This document shows positions 44,583 through 56,075 of a stretch of DNA of 64,000 bases, in pieces. This stretch comes from Perilla frutescens (taxonomy: Eukaryota; Streptophyta; Magnoliopsida; Lamiales; Lamiaceae). The notes under the pieces are model-generated. The model saw only the letters and a list, made by a program, of their open reading frames with translations. It searched no databases and was not told where the DNA came from. A program made the translations under genes and the position numbers. The DNA lies in NCBI GenBank assembly GCA_026008535.1, contig BRKX01000010.1, positions 3,671,001-3,735,000 on the forward strand. Reading direction: 5' to 3'. Each line of letters opens with the position of its first letter. Positions within the stretch are counted from its first letter, which is position 1.

Positions 44583-47500
44583 ATGGCCGACAACGAGGAT
44601 GGCACGCCGAGCGCCCAGCCCTCTCTGCCTGGGGCAGAGTTGCTGGCACAACAACTAGCCTCACTCATCAAACAGCTCAACCCACCAACAACAGCAGAAA
44701 CCAGAACCTCAGAATCAAACCAAAACCAGACAGTAACCATAAGCATCAAATTGAATGAATTCAATTACTCCCTATGGTCTAGGATGATGCACCTAGCCAT
44801 CGGGGGCCGAGGGTGCCTCAATCACATCACCGGCTATCCTCCACCCCCAAAACCCACAGAACCCGCCTACCATCAATGGTACCAGAACGATCTCACAGTC
44901 ATATCATGGCTGATCCAGAACATGGAGCCGACACTGGCTAACAATTACGTCCAATACAAGTCTGCAGAAGGATTATGGAGAGGATTAGCCACCACATACA
45001 GCCTAAAGAGGGACTCTGCCCAAATATTTGAATTAACAGTTCAAGCAAACACAATCAAGCAAGGACAGGGAACAATCGAACAGTTTTATAGCACATTGCA
45101 ACGTATCTGGGCAGAGATTGACGAGAGTCACCCAAACCCGATGGAGTGTGAAAAGGATATCGACACGTATCGCCGGATCCAATCTGAAACCCGGCTATTC
45201 CAGCTACTCGCCGACGTGAGTGACAAATTCGAACCGGAGCGCCGTGATATCCTCAAATTGGATCCATTGCCGAATGTTGAGGCCGCCTATGCCTTACTCC
45301 GGCAAGGCGCTGCCCGGCGGGGGATCTGGAGCAGTGAAATCGATGCTACCGGCGACCGAGAAATCGGCAGCGGTTTAGTCGCCCACAGCCTGGATCCAGG
45401 CGGCGACGCAGTCGGCATGGCGGCGAAGGGGTTTTGGTCGGTGAATCGGTCAGGCAAACACAATAGCTCATCATCCCGAGACAAACCCGAAAAATCCAAA
45501 CTAAAGTGCACTCACTGCGGGATGACGAAGCACACCAAAGAAACCTGCTTCCGGCTAGTCGGGTACCCGGAGTGGTGGGAGGACAACCACAAACCGCCAA
45601 AGGAGAAGGGGGGTCGAGTCGCCGCCGCCATCGGCGACTCAGAGGCCACCGGCCATAGCAACAGCGGTCGCGACGATGGTCGGAGCAACAGCGGCGAAGG
45701 TGGGGTGAAAATAGGAACAGCGGCTAGGGTTTCGAGTGGCAACACTGAAGAGAGCCCCTTTAATTATGAAGGTACCGGGTCGGGTCCTTCTATACCCGAC
45801 CCCCCTCTTATTTCCCTTAATAGTGCAGATTCCCTTCTTAATTTCTACTCCCACACATGTGAAGATAACTCAAATGCATTAATTAATGTGGGTAGTGTGA
45901 ATGTTATCAACACCCGTGAAACAAAAAATACTGCATGGATTTTTGACTGTGGTGCAACAGATACAATGACCTTTGATGCCTCCGATTTATGCACTCAGTC
46001 TCGGCCTTCGAAAACGCATGTTTTCACGGCTAGCGGGGAAATTACTCCTGTTCACGGAGCTGACACTATCTCAATTTCTCCTACTTTGAAGTTGTCCAAT
46101 TGTCTCTTTGTTCCGGATTTGTCTCATAAACTGTTATCTATCAGTCATGTTACTAAGGAGCTGAATTGTACTGTTCTGATGCATCCTACCTTCTGCATTC
46201 TACAGGATATCCGGACGGGGGAGATCATTGGATGTGGCACTGAGCGTCGGGGATTGTATTATGTCGACGAGATTGCTCACAAAGGTACGGTGATGCTGGC
46301 CACCGGAACTAAATCCCAAGCTGCTTGGTTATGGCACCGGCGTCTTGGACACCCGTCTGTTGGTTATCTCAAACTTTTATTTCCTCACTTGTCTGATATG
46401 TATTGTCAAACTTGTGTTTTGGCCAAGAGCCATAGACATTCTTTTAAACCGACAAACACTCGTGTGGATACTATGTTTTCTTTAGTTCATTCGGATATTT
46501 GGGGTCCAGCACCTGTTGTTGGTGGACAAGGTTTTCAGTATTTTTTACTGTTTATTGATGAGCACACACGTATGACATGGGTGTATTTTTTGCGTCACAA
46601 ATCTAATGTCTTTTCAAAGTTTGTCCAATTCTATAACATGATTCATCACCAATTTCAAACCAAAATCAAAATTTTGCGATCCGATAACGGGGGAGAATTT
46701 GTGAATCATTCAATGAACAAATTCTTCACCGATAACGGATTAATCCACCAAACCACCTGTCCTCATACACCAGAACAAAATGGGGTGGCTGAACGAAGGA
46801 TTCTCCTTGAGGTTACTCGAGCCTTGCTCGTTGAATCTCGCGTACCTCCCCATTTTTGGCCTGAAGCTATCTCTACAGCTGTGTATCTCCTAAATCGGTT
46901 ACCCACAAAAGCCTCTCTCTCCAAACTCCCCTCCAGTGTCTGTCTAACCTTGCTCAAATCCCCGTTCCTCTTACCCTCAAACCTCGCATCTTTGGTTGTT
47001 CTGTGTTTGTTCATATACCTAAAAACGCACGCACTAAGTTGGATCCTTGTGCTGTTAAATGTGTTTTTGTGGGATATGGCATTCACCAGAAAGGCTATCG
47101 ATGTTATGATCCCAAATCCCGGCGTTTATATACTACCATGAATTGTAATTTTCTTGAGACAGAATATTTTTACCATCACCACCTTAGTGGTCAGGGGGAG
47201 AGTTCTAAACTTGACCCACTAAGTTGGCTTGAGCCAGTATCAGTGTCGGTGCCAAATCTCAACAGCTCAGGAACAGTTCCAACAGGGACAGTTAACCAAA
47301 CCACCGAGCCGATCTTGGAAGCATCATTACAGTCACCGACAATCAGTGGACCGAACAATGACACTATCCTCGACTCGATATCCCCGGTAAATGACGAAAC
47401 TCTTGCTTCTGTTGATTCATTTGTTACTAACCATGAGGTGCTAGAAAATACAGAAAATATAGAGTTACTCCAAGATGATACCGCACCAGAGGGAAATAAC

Positions 47501-49306
47501 AACACAGAAACGGAGATCACAGAACCAGTTACTGGCAGATATGTGCTACCTCCACGTTGTAACAGAGGTGTCGCCCCAAAGAGGTATTCCCTAGAAAGGA
47601 TCACCAAAAAGTCCAGATATGCAGTGAATGATAGTGCTCAGGAAAATCTCGCACTGGGCGCCATGGCTTTTCAGGCTGCCTTATATAAAGAAGAACATAT
47701 CCCGAAGACAGCTCAAGAAGCTTTTCGGTATAAACATTGGGCAGATGCTATGGAAAAAGAGATGAATGCCTTGGAAAGAAACAGTACATGGGAAGCTTGT
47801 CGTCTACCTCGAGATAAGAAACCAGTGGGATGTAGATGGGTCTTTACCATCAAAAGAAAACCAGATGGGTCTATTGAGAGATATAAGGCGAGATTAGTTG
47901 CAAAAGGATACACCCAGACTTATGGTGTGGATTACTCGGAAACCTTTTCACCTGTTGCAAAAATGAATACTGTTCGGGTTCTTCTATCGATTGCAGCAGA
48001 TCAAGACTGGCCTCTCCACCAGTTTGATGTTACTAACGCCTTCCTTCATGGCGAGTTACGACGAGAAGTGTATATGGAGATCCCTCCTGGTTTTAAAGCA
48101 AAGTTTAGAAACAACGAAGTGTGTAGACTGCGGAAGACTTTATATGGGCTCAAACAGTCTCCAAGGGCCTGGTTTGGCAGATTTACCAGTGCTATGAAGA
48201 GCTATGGGTACCGGCAAAGCAATTCCGACCATACACTCTTCCTGAAGAAACGAGGAAATCTCGTCACCTGTCTTATTATCTACGTTGACGACATGATCAT
48301 CACTGGAAATGATTTGGAAGAAATTGAAGAATTGAGAAAAAGATTGTTTCAAGAATTTGAGATGAAGGATTTAGGTGCTCTTAAGTATTTCCTCGGGATT
48401 GAAGTTTTGAGGTCAACAAAGGGAATCTTCATATGCCAGAAAAAATATACTCTTGATTTGTTAGCCGAGGTAGGAATGTTGGATTGCAAACCAGTTGACA
48501 CTCCTATTGCGGTCAACCATCGTTTGCAACTTACGGAGGATGCAGAATTGGCCGATCAAGGACAATATCAGCGGTTGGTTGGGAAGCTTATCTATTTGGC
48601 TCACACCAGACCTGATATAGCATATGCTGTGGGAGTTGTTAGCCAGTTTATGCACAGACCACAAACAGATCATATGGAGGTTGCACTTAGAATTGTGAGG
48701 TATCTCAAGGGTACCTTTGGCTATGGGCTACTGTTTGAAAAACATGGACATTCCAAGGTACACGGTTTTACGGATGCAGATTGGGCAGGAAATCCTGTGG
48801 ATAGAAGATCAACTGCTGGATATTTTACATTTATGGGAGGAAACCTTGTTACTTGGAGGAGCAAAAAGCAAAAAGTAGTAGCCTTGTCTAGTGCAGAAGC
48901 CGAGTTCAGAGGTATTAAAAGTGGCTTAACTGAAGTCTTATGGCTCCGGAAATTGCTCGCTGAAATTGGATTCAGTTCAGAACAACCGTGCCAGTTATTT
49001 TGTGATAACAAGGCCGCTATTAGCATATCCGAGAATCCAGTACAGCATGATCGAACAAAGCATGTGGAGGTAGATCGACATTTCATTAAAGAGAAAATTG
49101 AAGCTGGAATTGTTGAATTTCCATTTGTTCGATCTGAAGACCAACTTGCAGACATCTTGACCAAAGCTGTGAACTCAAAGGATTTTTCAAGAAACTTAGT
49201 CAAGTTGAATATTGGAGATCCCACTACTCAACTTGAGGGGGAGTGTCAGCAAGGAAAGTCAAAGATTGGTTCCACAAATCCAGGAGAGAATATCACAGGA
49301 GATTAG
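44583..49306 (+). pseudogene. copia gag-pol polyprotein with one frameshift
   Basis: Translation starts at the first ATG after the PBS (44583, MADNEDGTPS). Gag contains a UBN2-type domain (NYSLWSRMMHLAIGG) and a CCHC knuckle (CTHCGMTKHTKETC). Protease has WIFDCGATDTM, where Cys replaces the Ser/Thr of the usual D-S/T-G. Integrase shows WHRRLGHPS, CQTC, Asp in HSDIWGP, Asp in RSDNGGEF and Glu in QNGVAERR. Near 46910 the reading moves to another frame (frame 1 ends at 47141; frame 2 is open from before 47003 to 49306). RT has KARLVAKGYTQ and YVDDMIITG, and RNase H has LSSAEAEFRG and ADILTKA. The frameshift separates integrase from RT; otherwise no stop is seen. Confidence 0.9.
49235..49243 (+). 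promoter_or_regulatory. copia polypurine tract
   Basis: GAGGGGGAG immediately precedes the 3' LTR and would prime plus-strand DNA synthesis. It overlaps the coding end, whose stop lies within the 3' LTR. Confidence 0.9.
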
Positions 49307-49497
49307 GACTCGATTTAAACAGATTTGTTTCCTAATAGTCATAGGACTCTTGTGTTATATATTTCCTAATGTACTCTGTAAACAATAACAAGAAAGCAAT
49401 ATAGCAGAAATATTTCACAGCCTCAAACCATCGATTCTTCTCTTCCAATTACAATCTATTTCTTAACCTTTCATTATGACTAAATTTATTTCTAATA
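49244..49497 (+). repeat. copia 3' LTR
   Basis: It is 254 bp and differs from the 5' LTR at 49249 (G for A) and at two T-for-C positions (the CCTAATAG and AACAATAAC phrases). The polyprotein stop (49304-49306) falls within it. Confidence 0.95.
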
Positions 49498-49502
49498 GAT
49501 AG

Positions 49503-50213
49503 GGCTTGCACTTTTCTTCTGCCACCTTTAATTATTACTATCCATTTATTGCACTAATCTCATCATTAATTTCTAATACTGCCAAAAATCGTGTTCCATT
49601 TTCTTCCCCCTCTATGTTGAACCACCCTAATAGCTAGATAGGGGTATGGGTATGGATGCTTGTCCTTGGTCCCTTCCCCCTTGCTGTAGGGGTTTTAAAT
49701 TAAACCCCAAAGATTAAGATTTATACATAAAATGTTAGGGGGAGAGAGTATTCACTTTTTGGTTGTCTTAAATATTTTAGGGTCCTGTGCTAATTAATAA
49801 TTATAAAAAAAAATGACGTCTAATATTAGAAAGAGAACACAGTATTTTAATTTATTAATAAAATTTGGGCCCCTAATATTAACAAAATACACGGACTTTT
49901 TGAGGGGTACCGTGCAGAAGCTCGCCTCGCACACCCTCATCACCGGCTTCGTTCACTGTTGTAAAATTTGGACTAGGTGACCTCTAGCCGTGCTAAAACG
50001 GGGGTAATCAAGTGATTATACAGTTAAGTATAAAACGTTAACTAAATTTGAATGAAATTTTATGTTTAGCTCAGTTGATAAGAGATGGAAACACCAACAC
50101 ATACGTCACTAGTTAGACGACATTTTTTTTTTTGGGATGAGATCCTTCATTCCAAATTTGGTATTCTATGATCGAATTTATAATTTTAATAATAGATATT
50201 GTAAAAATAAAAA
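49503..50213. other. intergenic spacer after the copia element
   Basis: No gene is seen. The sequence continues the spacer that preceded the copia at 44262. TTTAGCTCAGTTGATAAG at about 50067 resembles a tRNA box A, but no box B follows. Confidence 0.5.
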
Positions 50214-50849
50214 TGAATTATAATATAATCAACCTAGTCACATTTATCAATAAAAGATTGAAATTTAAAAAATTATAAATCATATTTTTAAAATAATCAA
50301 CCATAATAATCATTTCTTTGAAAATTAAATATTAAAAAATAATTATAAACTCTAATTGGGTGGGATGACCCTAAAAGCAATCATAAAATTAAACTAAAAT
50401 ATAATAAATTAAAATTGAAGGAAAAAATGAAAGAAAAATTTATAAATCTGATCGTGAAACACGGATTGAAGCATCAAATTTAGAATAGAGGATCCCATCT
50501 GGTCTTTTTTCCCTATTTTTAAACTTTTTTTAGAATTATAATATAATCAACCTGGTCACATTTATCAACAAAAGATTGAAATTTAAAAAATTATAAATCA
50601 TATTTTTAAAATAATCAACCATAATAATTATTTCTTTGAAAATTAAATATTAAAAAATAATTATAAACTCTAATTGGGTGGGGTGACCCCTAAAAACAAT
50701 CATAAAATTAAATTGAAACATAATAAATTAAAATTGAAGGAAAAAATGAAAGAAAAATTTATAAATTTAATTGTGGAATACGAATTGAAGCATCAAATTT
50801 AGAATAGAGGATCACATCCGGTCTTTTTTCCCTATTTTTAAATTTTTTT
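50214..50849. repeat. 318-bp tandem duplication
   Basis: AATATAATCAACCT(A/G)GTCACA occurs at 50222 and 50540, and the two copies match closely throughout, including CTCTAATTGGGTGGG and GAATAGAGGATC. A short third relic (ATAAACTCTAATCGG) is at about 51411. A ~74-bp phrase with CAGTTTTTTGCATTAAA then repeats at 50852 and 50926. Confidence 0.9.
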
Positions 50850-50944
50850 AGGTCAGTTTTTTGCATTAAAGTTCGAATCCAATTACTACACGTATCTTTT
50901 CCCTATTTCTAAACTTTTTTTAAGTCAGTTTTTTGCATTAAATA

Positions 50945-51015
50945 AATAACTATATATGAAGGCGCGAATCGAACCTATGTAAGGTCAGTGGATGAGCATT
51001 TACACTAGACCAAAT
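50945..51015 (-). mobile_element. tRNA-derived SINE-like head, minus strand
   Basis: On the minus strand TTGGTCTAGTGTAAATGC (box A type, from about 51014) is followed by TAGGTTCGATTCGCGCC (box B type, about 50978-50962). Order and spacing (~35 bp) fit a pol III promoter of a SINE; the body downstream is AT-rich. It is not a tRNA gene, as no cloverleaf was found. Confidence 0.55.
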
Positions 51016-51654
51016 TTGATTTTAGAGATTAATGATCTTCATAATATAAGTAGCAGCATTTAATAAAATATTATAAAAAATAAAAACGCATAGACGGAGC
51101 CGTCTAGTCTGTCTAGGCACTAGGCGCCCTCAACTGTCTAACTAGTGCCTAGCGAGTTCTATAATTTTGAATCTATTAGCTGATAAAACATTTTATTAAT
51201 TATGTGTTGCATTCGCTATTACATAATTTCTTTTTTAGTTTTTTCTTCATTTTATTTCTTCAATATAATTTCTTGTACTCTTAGTTAATTTTACATTGTT
51301 ATTTTAGGGTTCATCATACCCAATAAAGGTTGATTATATTTTTTAGAATTTAATATTTTCAAATAATTAATTAATACTAAAAATTAAAAATTAATTATTA
51401 AAAATTATAATAAACTCTAATCGGATAGGATGATGACGGTGGTGGTGTTCGTCGTGAGTGGGAGTGGCCGTGGCGAACCATGCAAGAGAAGAAAAAAGGG
51501 TTGGATTATTCGCAATTTGCGGGCATGGTGAAAATTAAATTGGGTAACATTAATTTAATTATTTATTCTAATAAAAAATAGATTTTTTTAGTGGAAAAAA
51601 ATAATATGCAATTTTAAATTCTGTAAGATGTGTTCGGCTTTAACATAAACTTTT
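51016..51654. other. intergenic DNA with an inverted CTAGGCACTAGG repeat
   Basis: No gene is seen. CTAGGCACTAGGCGCC at 51113 and CTAGTGCCTAG at about 51142 form an imperfect hairpin. The rest is AT-rich. Confidence 0.5.
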
Positions 51655-52033
51655 GAGGGGAAATTACACCTTGATACCTACATTTTATGTTTTTAAGAAA
51701 ATAATTTACTTTTTGAAAATTAATGAACAGTAGTCAAGTTTTTCAATTTTTTTTTGCAAATCTAATATTTGATCAATTTTACGGTCCAAAAATCGTATGT
51801 AATTGATTATATTTTCACATTTCTATTTTCTCAACCGCATAAAACATATCTACGATTTTCGGACCGTAAAATATAATCAATTATTACATATATGATTTTT
51901 AAGCCGTAAAATTGAACAAATGTTATATTTACAAAAAAAAAATGAGAAAATGAGTACTGTTTTGTTAATTTTGAAAAAAATGAGCTATTTTTCAAAAGAG
52001 TCCGAAATGTAGGTATTTATTATAGCCCTAATG
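51655..52033. mobile_element. foldback/MITE-like inverted-repeat element, about 380 bp
   Basis: The left part GATACCTACATTTTATG pairs with the right part in reverse complement AATACCTACATTTCGG, and the arms continue through AAAATTAA(T/C)(G/A)AACAGTA, then CAATTTTACGG to the central GGTCCAAAAATCGTATG. Arms are about 170 bp each with moderate divergence. The outer ends (GGGGAAATTACACC; AGGGCTATAATAA) resemble Mutator-type MITEs. Target duplication was not resolved. Confidence 0.55.
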
Positions 52034-52542
52034 ATATCGGTGAGAAGAGTGGAGGAAGAAGTGATCGGAGTTGCAGAGGAAGAAGTGGCCGGAGTAGCTA
52101 GAGACGGCGGGGCTGGGTTGCGCAAGAAACGATTTTTAGGGCTTGTGAAGACTGAAGGAGAATTGGGAATTAATTCTTCAATTGGATCGGAATCAGTTGA
52201 ATCCGAAGCGGGTCGGGTCAGCAAGAAGATGGGTTAATTCAGCAAAGTTGGGCCACAGTTGTTATTGGGCTTGTTCCCACCTTGTAATTCAAAGAATGTC
52301 TTTGTCCAATTGTAATTAGTTTTTTTTTGTTTTTTTTTAATGAATGAATGAATTCCAATTTTAATTAGTTAGGGTTGGGTAACTTCAATCAAGTGGTCCT
52401 AACTATTGTGTTGTTTAAATAGGACATTTTGCCTTATGAAATGATATGAAAAAGTTGATCTAAATTCTCCCTCATTTCACTCTTCTCTCTCTCTCCCCCC
52501 TCTCTAAATCCTTTCCAATTTATGTTTCTTATCTACATATTT
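52034..52542. other. short non-coding stretch, GAGGAAGAAGTG-rich then AT-rich
   Basis: At 52031-52237 a plus-strand frame (IGVAEEEVAGVARDGG) and a minus-strand frame overlap; neither has a recognised domain and both end near the MITE arms. CT-rich sequence lies at about 52480-52505. Confidence 0.4.
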
Positions 52543-53086
52543 TAGGAGTGGATCAGTATACCAAATTTCACGTCGTACCGTATACCGTACCGAAATTTCG
52601 ATATCGAAAAATTCCATACCGTTCTCATACCGAAACTTTCAGTATACCGAAGTTTCGGTATATGCCGTAACAGATATTGATATCGTACCGATATTTTCGG
52701 TATACCGTATCGTACCGATATTATACGATATACCGAACTTACCGAACTTCTAAGGTATACCGAACTTTCACGGTATATCAAAAATATCAAAATTTTAAGG
52801 TATACTGATATACCGTACCGTACCGAGACATCAATATACCGTCTGCATACCGGTATACCGTGGAGTTTCAGTATATACTGGCATTTCGGTATATATATAC
52901 CAAAACTCCACGGTATACCGAAATCTCGGTATACTGTAATTTTTAAAAGTTCATACCGTTACCGTACCGAAAATTCACGGTATAGTATCATACCGTACCG
53001 AAAATCTCGATATACCGAAAATTCGATATTTTCGGTATTTTTTCGGTACGATAAGTGCGGTATTTCGGTATATTTCCCCACCCCTA
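52543..53086. mobile_element. hAT-type MITE rich in CGGTATACCG palindromes, 544 bp
   Basis: The ends TAGGAGTGG (52543) and, in reverse complement, TAGGGGTGG (53086) are short inverted repeats of the TAGGGGTGG type seen in plant hAT MITEs. The flanks ACATATTT (52535-52542) and ACATATCT (53087-53094) are an 8-bp duplication with one mismatch. The interior is made of GGTATACCG, ACCGAAATTTCGGT and similar short palindromes, about 25 in 500 bp. Confidence 0.8.
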
Positions 53087-53587
53087 ACATATCTCAAGTA
53101 ATACAAAAAACCTTTGCAAATTTACAATATCCACAAAAATACCCAAAAATAGGTAGAAGAAAACGAAAGGAAAATAGAGAAACAACTGAATCCATAACAG
53201 TATTTTAAAGTGTGAATTTCTAAATTTTGAACTTTTTATGACGCACTCTACGTAAACGTCCCAATATATGTATAAGACGACATTTTGTCATACAAGCGTC
53301 CCAATAGTAAGATTTTGTTGTAGTGAGAAAAATATATCCTCGTCACTCGCTACCTTTTTCAAATTTTATGGGAAGAAATTTCATCTGTCAAAGGTAAGTT
53401 TTGATGTATGAGGTTTTATTGATTGGGTTAAAATTAGAAAAAAATGTGAAAATGTCTAAAACACTAAATAATTTGAAATAAAATTGAAAGGCTAAAACAT
53501 GAATTATTGTGAAATTGAGGAGTATTTAATCAGGAATGGAACTTCGGCAATTTTAAAAGAGCTGATAAGTCACACAAATAAAAATAA
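53087..53587. other. intergenic DNA
   Basis: No gene or clear repeat is seen; it contains AACGTCCCAATA and GCGTCCCAATAG phrases 45 bp apart near 53255-53310. Confidence 0.5.
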
Positions 53588-53874
53588 GGGATTTGCTATT
53601 TGCACTATATGATTTTTTTATCCTTTTCACTCCATGCTTTTTCACTTCAAATTATACTCATTGCACTACATTCTATTACATATTTACCCCTAACTCAAAA
53701 AAAAATTAACTTAATAAAAAACGTGAAAAAAATAAGAAAACCAAATAATAAAAACATTCTCTTAAAAAACACATAAATAACAAATGAAATAAAAATGAAA
53801 AACAAGAAGAGAACACGCCTTCCATCTTCTCTTTCTTCTCCGATGAGTCTAGTCATGACATCGACCGCCGTCTC

Positions 53875-53958
<84 letters not shown>

Positions 53959-54606
53959 CTTTTCCCCTTTCACCCCTCAAAATCACCTTTTTTTTTTCCT
54001 ATCTGTGAGATGCAAAGTTAAACCCTTTGAGATGACCACTCCATCATCGAGAAGATGAATATTAAAATCCAAAAATTAGTTTGAAAAATTCAATTGGAAT
54101 CTTGTCACATTGGTTTGAAAATTATTTCTCAAATATACAAGACATGTTCAAAACATATTTTCGAACTCACAGATTATTTTTAAAAATTTGTTTTCGAACC
54201 ACACTTGAATAATTTTTTTGAGATTTTGTCAAGGTCATTTCTTCGGGGCCATCGCCAATGGGGGTCGACGAGAGTAACAATATACCTAGCAGGGCCAGCT
54301 CATTGGTGATAGACGTTCGGCGAGCATGTACATCTCGCCGGAGAAGAAGGTAGAAAAAGATTGGGGATTCGGCAAGCCACCACTTTGTTGTTTTCTTAAT
54401 GCTTTTTTTTTTGTCTTTTTCATTTTTTCTTTTCATAATATATATATATATATATATATATATTAATTTGTGGTGTAAAGAGCATTTTATGTGTTGTATG
54501 TAAAAAAGTAAGTTAAATAACATTTAAGGAAATTTAAAATTTTTATAATTAATTTTTTCACTCATGGTGCAAAGAGTGAATTTTGTATTGCAAATAACAT
54601 TACCGT
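53588..54606. mobile_element. possible inverted-repeat element of about 1 kb
   Basis: The left GGATTTGCTATTTGCACTA and the right end in reverse complement GGTAATGTTATTTGCAATA are similar, and both continue into CTTTTCACTCC/TTCACTCTTTGCACC text. The interior holds (CT)n(TA)n at 53881-53956 and (TA)n at about 54437-54463, and no transposase. The flanking duplication is unclear, so this is tentative. Confidence 0.4.
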
Positions 54607-54856
54607 TAAAATAAACTTGATACTTCAGCCCAAAATCAATAGACGTTTCATTTACCTAAACCACATAATAAAATATTCTACTTTTATATTTGGCACCCTA
54701 AAATAATATATCTATACATATATACTAGATTTACCCCGAACTGTGGGAAAATATGTGACATTATTAAGTGAACCAAAATTAATGTCTCACTTCTGATATT
54801 TTAGGTTTGAAAATTTGTATAATAATTATCAATCTTTTACATGAGGTATATTTATA

Positions 54857-56075
54857 GGGAAAATATGCAGATAGTCCACTCTACTATTATGTGGGGAGCA
54901 TATTGCTCCCTTTTTGATTATGTGACTCAAATAATCTTTTCTACGTCAAAAATTGGACCATGCAGATTTTTCATTGGATGGAAAAGTTAATTAGGTTAAC
55001 ATACGCACACTAACACACCCTTTTCACACAGTCTTAGATCTTTTCACACATGAACACACGTTTTTTCACACATTAACCCACCATTTTTTACACACATATA
55101 TTTTAATTTATTGAATAATTTATTTTTACACATAAAATAAAATATATTGCACAATTTTTTATTGGTTTTTTAAGAATATTAATACACAATTTAAAATATA
55201 TTAAAAGATAATTAATATATCAATTCCAATTCCTTTGTAGTTGTTAAGTGCTAAAGTTTTTCCATTCGATTATTATATATGTCTAATGCTAATTAGTCAC
55301 TTGCTTTATAACTCAATTACAATTTCCAACATAATCAAAACAAATTTGAGAATTCTAGTATGGAACAGATTTATTCAAGTCCATATAAATAATGTGATAA
55401 ATATAAAATTAAATTATTAGTCACTTGCACCAACTTTTTCATATATTTCAAATCAACACATTTCTCATATTTTTTTAATTGCATGTATAATATTCATAAG
55501 AGAATTGTATGCCTTTTTAATATATTTTTAATTGTGTAACATTCTAGTACAAATTTGAGAATTATAGTATAGAACAAATTTATCCAAGTCCATATAAATA
55601 GCGTTATAAATATAAAATTAAATTATTAGTCACATGAATCAACTTTTTCATATATTTCAAATTAATATATTTATCATATTTTTTAAATTGAATGTATAAT
55701 ATTTATAATTAAGGAAATTGTATGCCTTTTTTAATATATTTTTAATTGTGTAACATTCATAAAAAAATGTACATGCATACAAAATTAAATTGAATGTTTT
55801 AGTTACTCATAATAAATTTTATGTTATGAGTAAATAAAGTATTAAAAAAATCCATATGTTAGTAAAAAAATATCTTAGTGTGTGAAAATATCAAAATGTG
55901 AGGAAAATGTGTGTTAGTATATGTTTGCTGACACTTTTATTTTTTCCACCCAATAAAGGGCCTAACATGGTCTCAATTTTAACTTAGAGGGACTATTTAA
56001 GCTAAATAATCAAGGAAATGACAATATACTCCGCACGTAATATATAGTTGAGGGGGTTATTTGCATATTTTTCAT
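54857..56075. mobile_element. non-autonomous inverted-repeat (Mutator-like) element, about 1.2 kb
   Basis: The left arm (GAAAATATGCAGATAGTCC, then TATTATGTGGGGAGCATATTG) and the reverse complement of the right arm (GAAAAATATGCAAATAACCC, then ATATTACGTGCGGAGTATAT) align over about 140 bp, through GGACCATG/GAGACCATG and CATTGGATGGAAAA/TATTGGGTGGAAAA. Long inverted repeats without a gene suggest a Mutator-like derivative. The interior has a ~209-bp tandem duplication at 55342 and 55551 (AAATTTGAGAATT, GTCCATATAAATA). Confidence 0.65.

Larger units (their letters stand above)
44268..49497 (+). mobile_element. complete Ty1/copia retrotransposon, 5230 bp
   Basis: Two 254-bp LTRs (44268-44521; 49244-49497) begin TGTCA and differ at three positions. 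The 5-bp flanks are identical, GATAG at 44263-44267 and 49498-49502. A primer-binding site follows the 5' LTR and a polypurine tract precedes the 3' LTR. The internal region encodes gag, protease, integrase and then RT-RNase H, the Ty1/copia order. It inserted into the spacer between the two bHLH copies. Confidence 0.97.

Noticed and set aside
50060..50090. tRNA-like TTTAGCTCAGTTGATAAG
   Set aside because: It has a box A look only; no box B or cloverleaf partner follows.
52031..52237. Short glutamate/valine-rich frame at the right side of the foldback element
   Set aside because: It starts inside the foldback arm, has no recognisable domain, and an equally long frame exists on the other strand.
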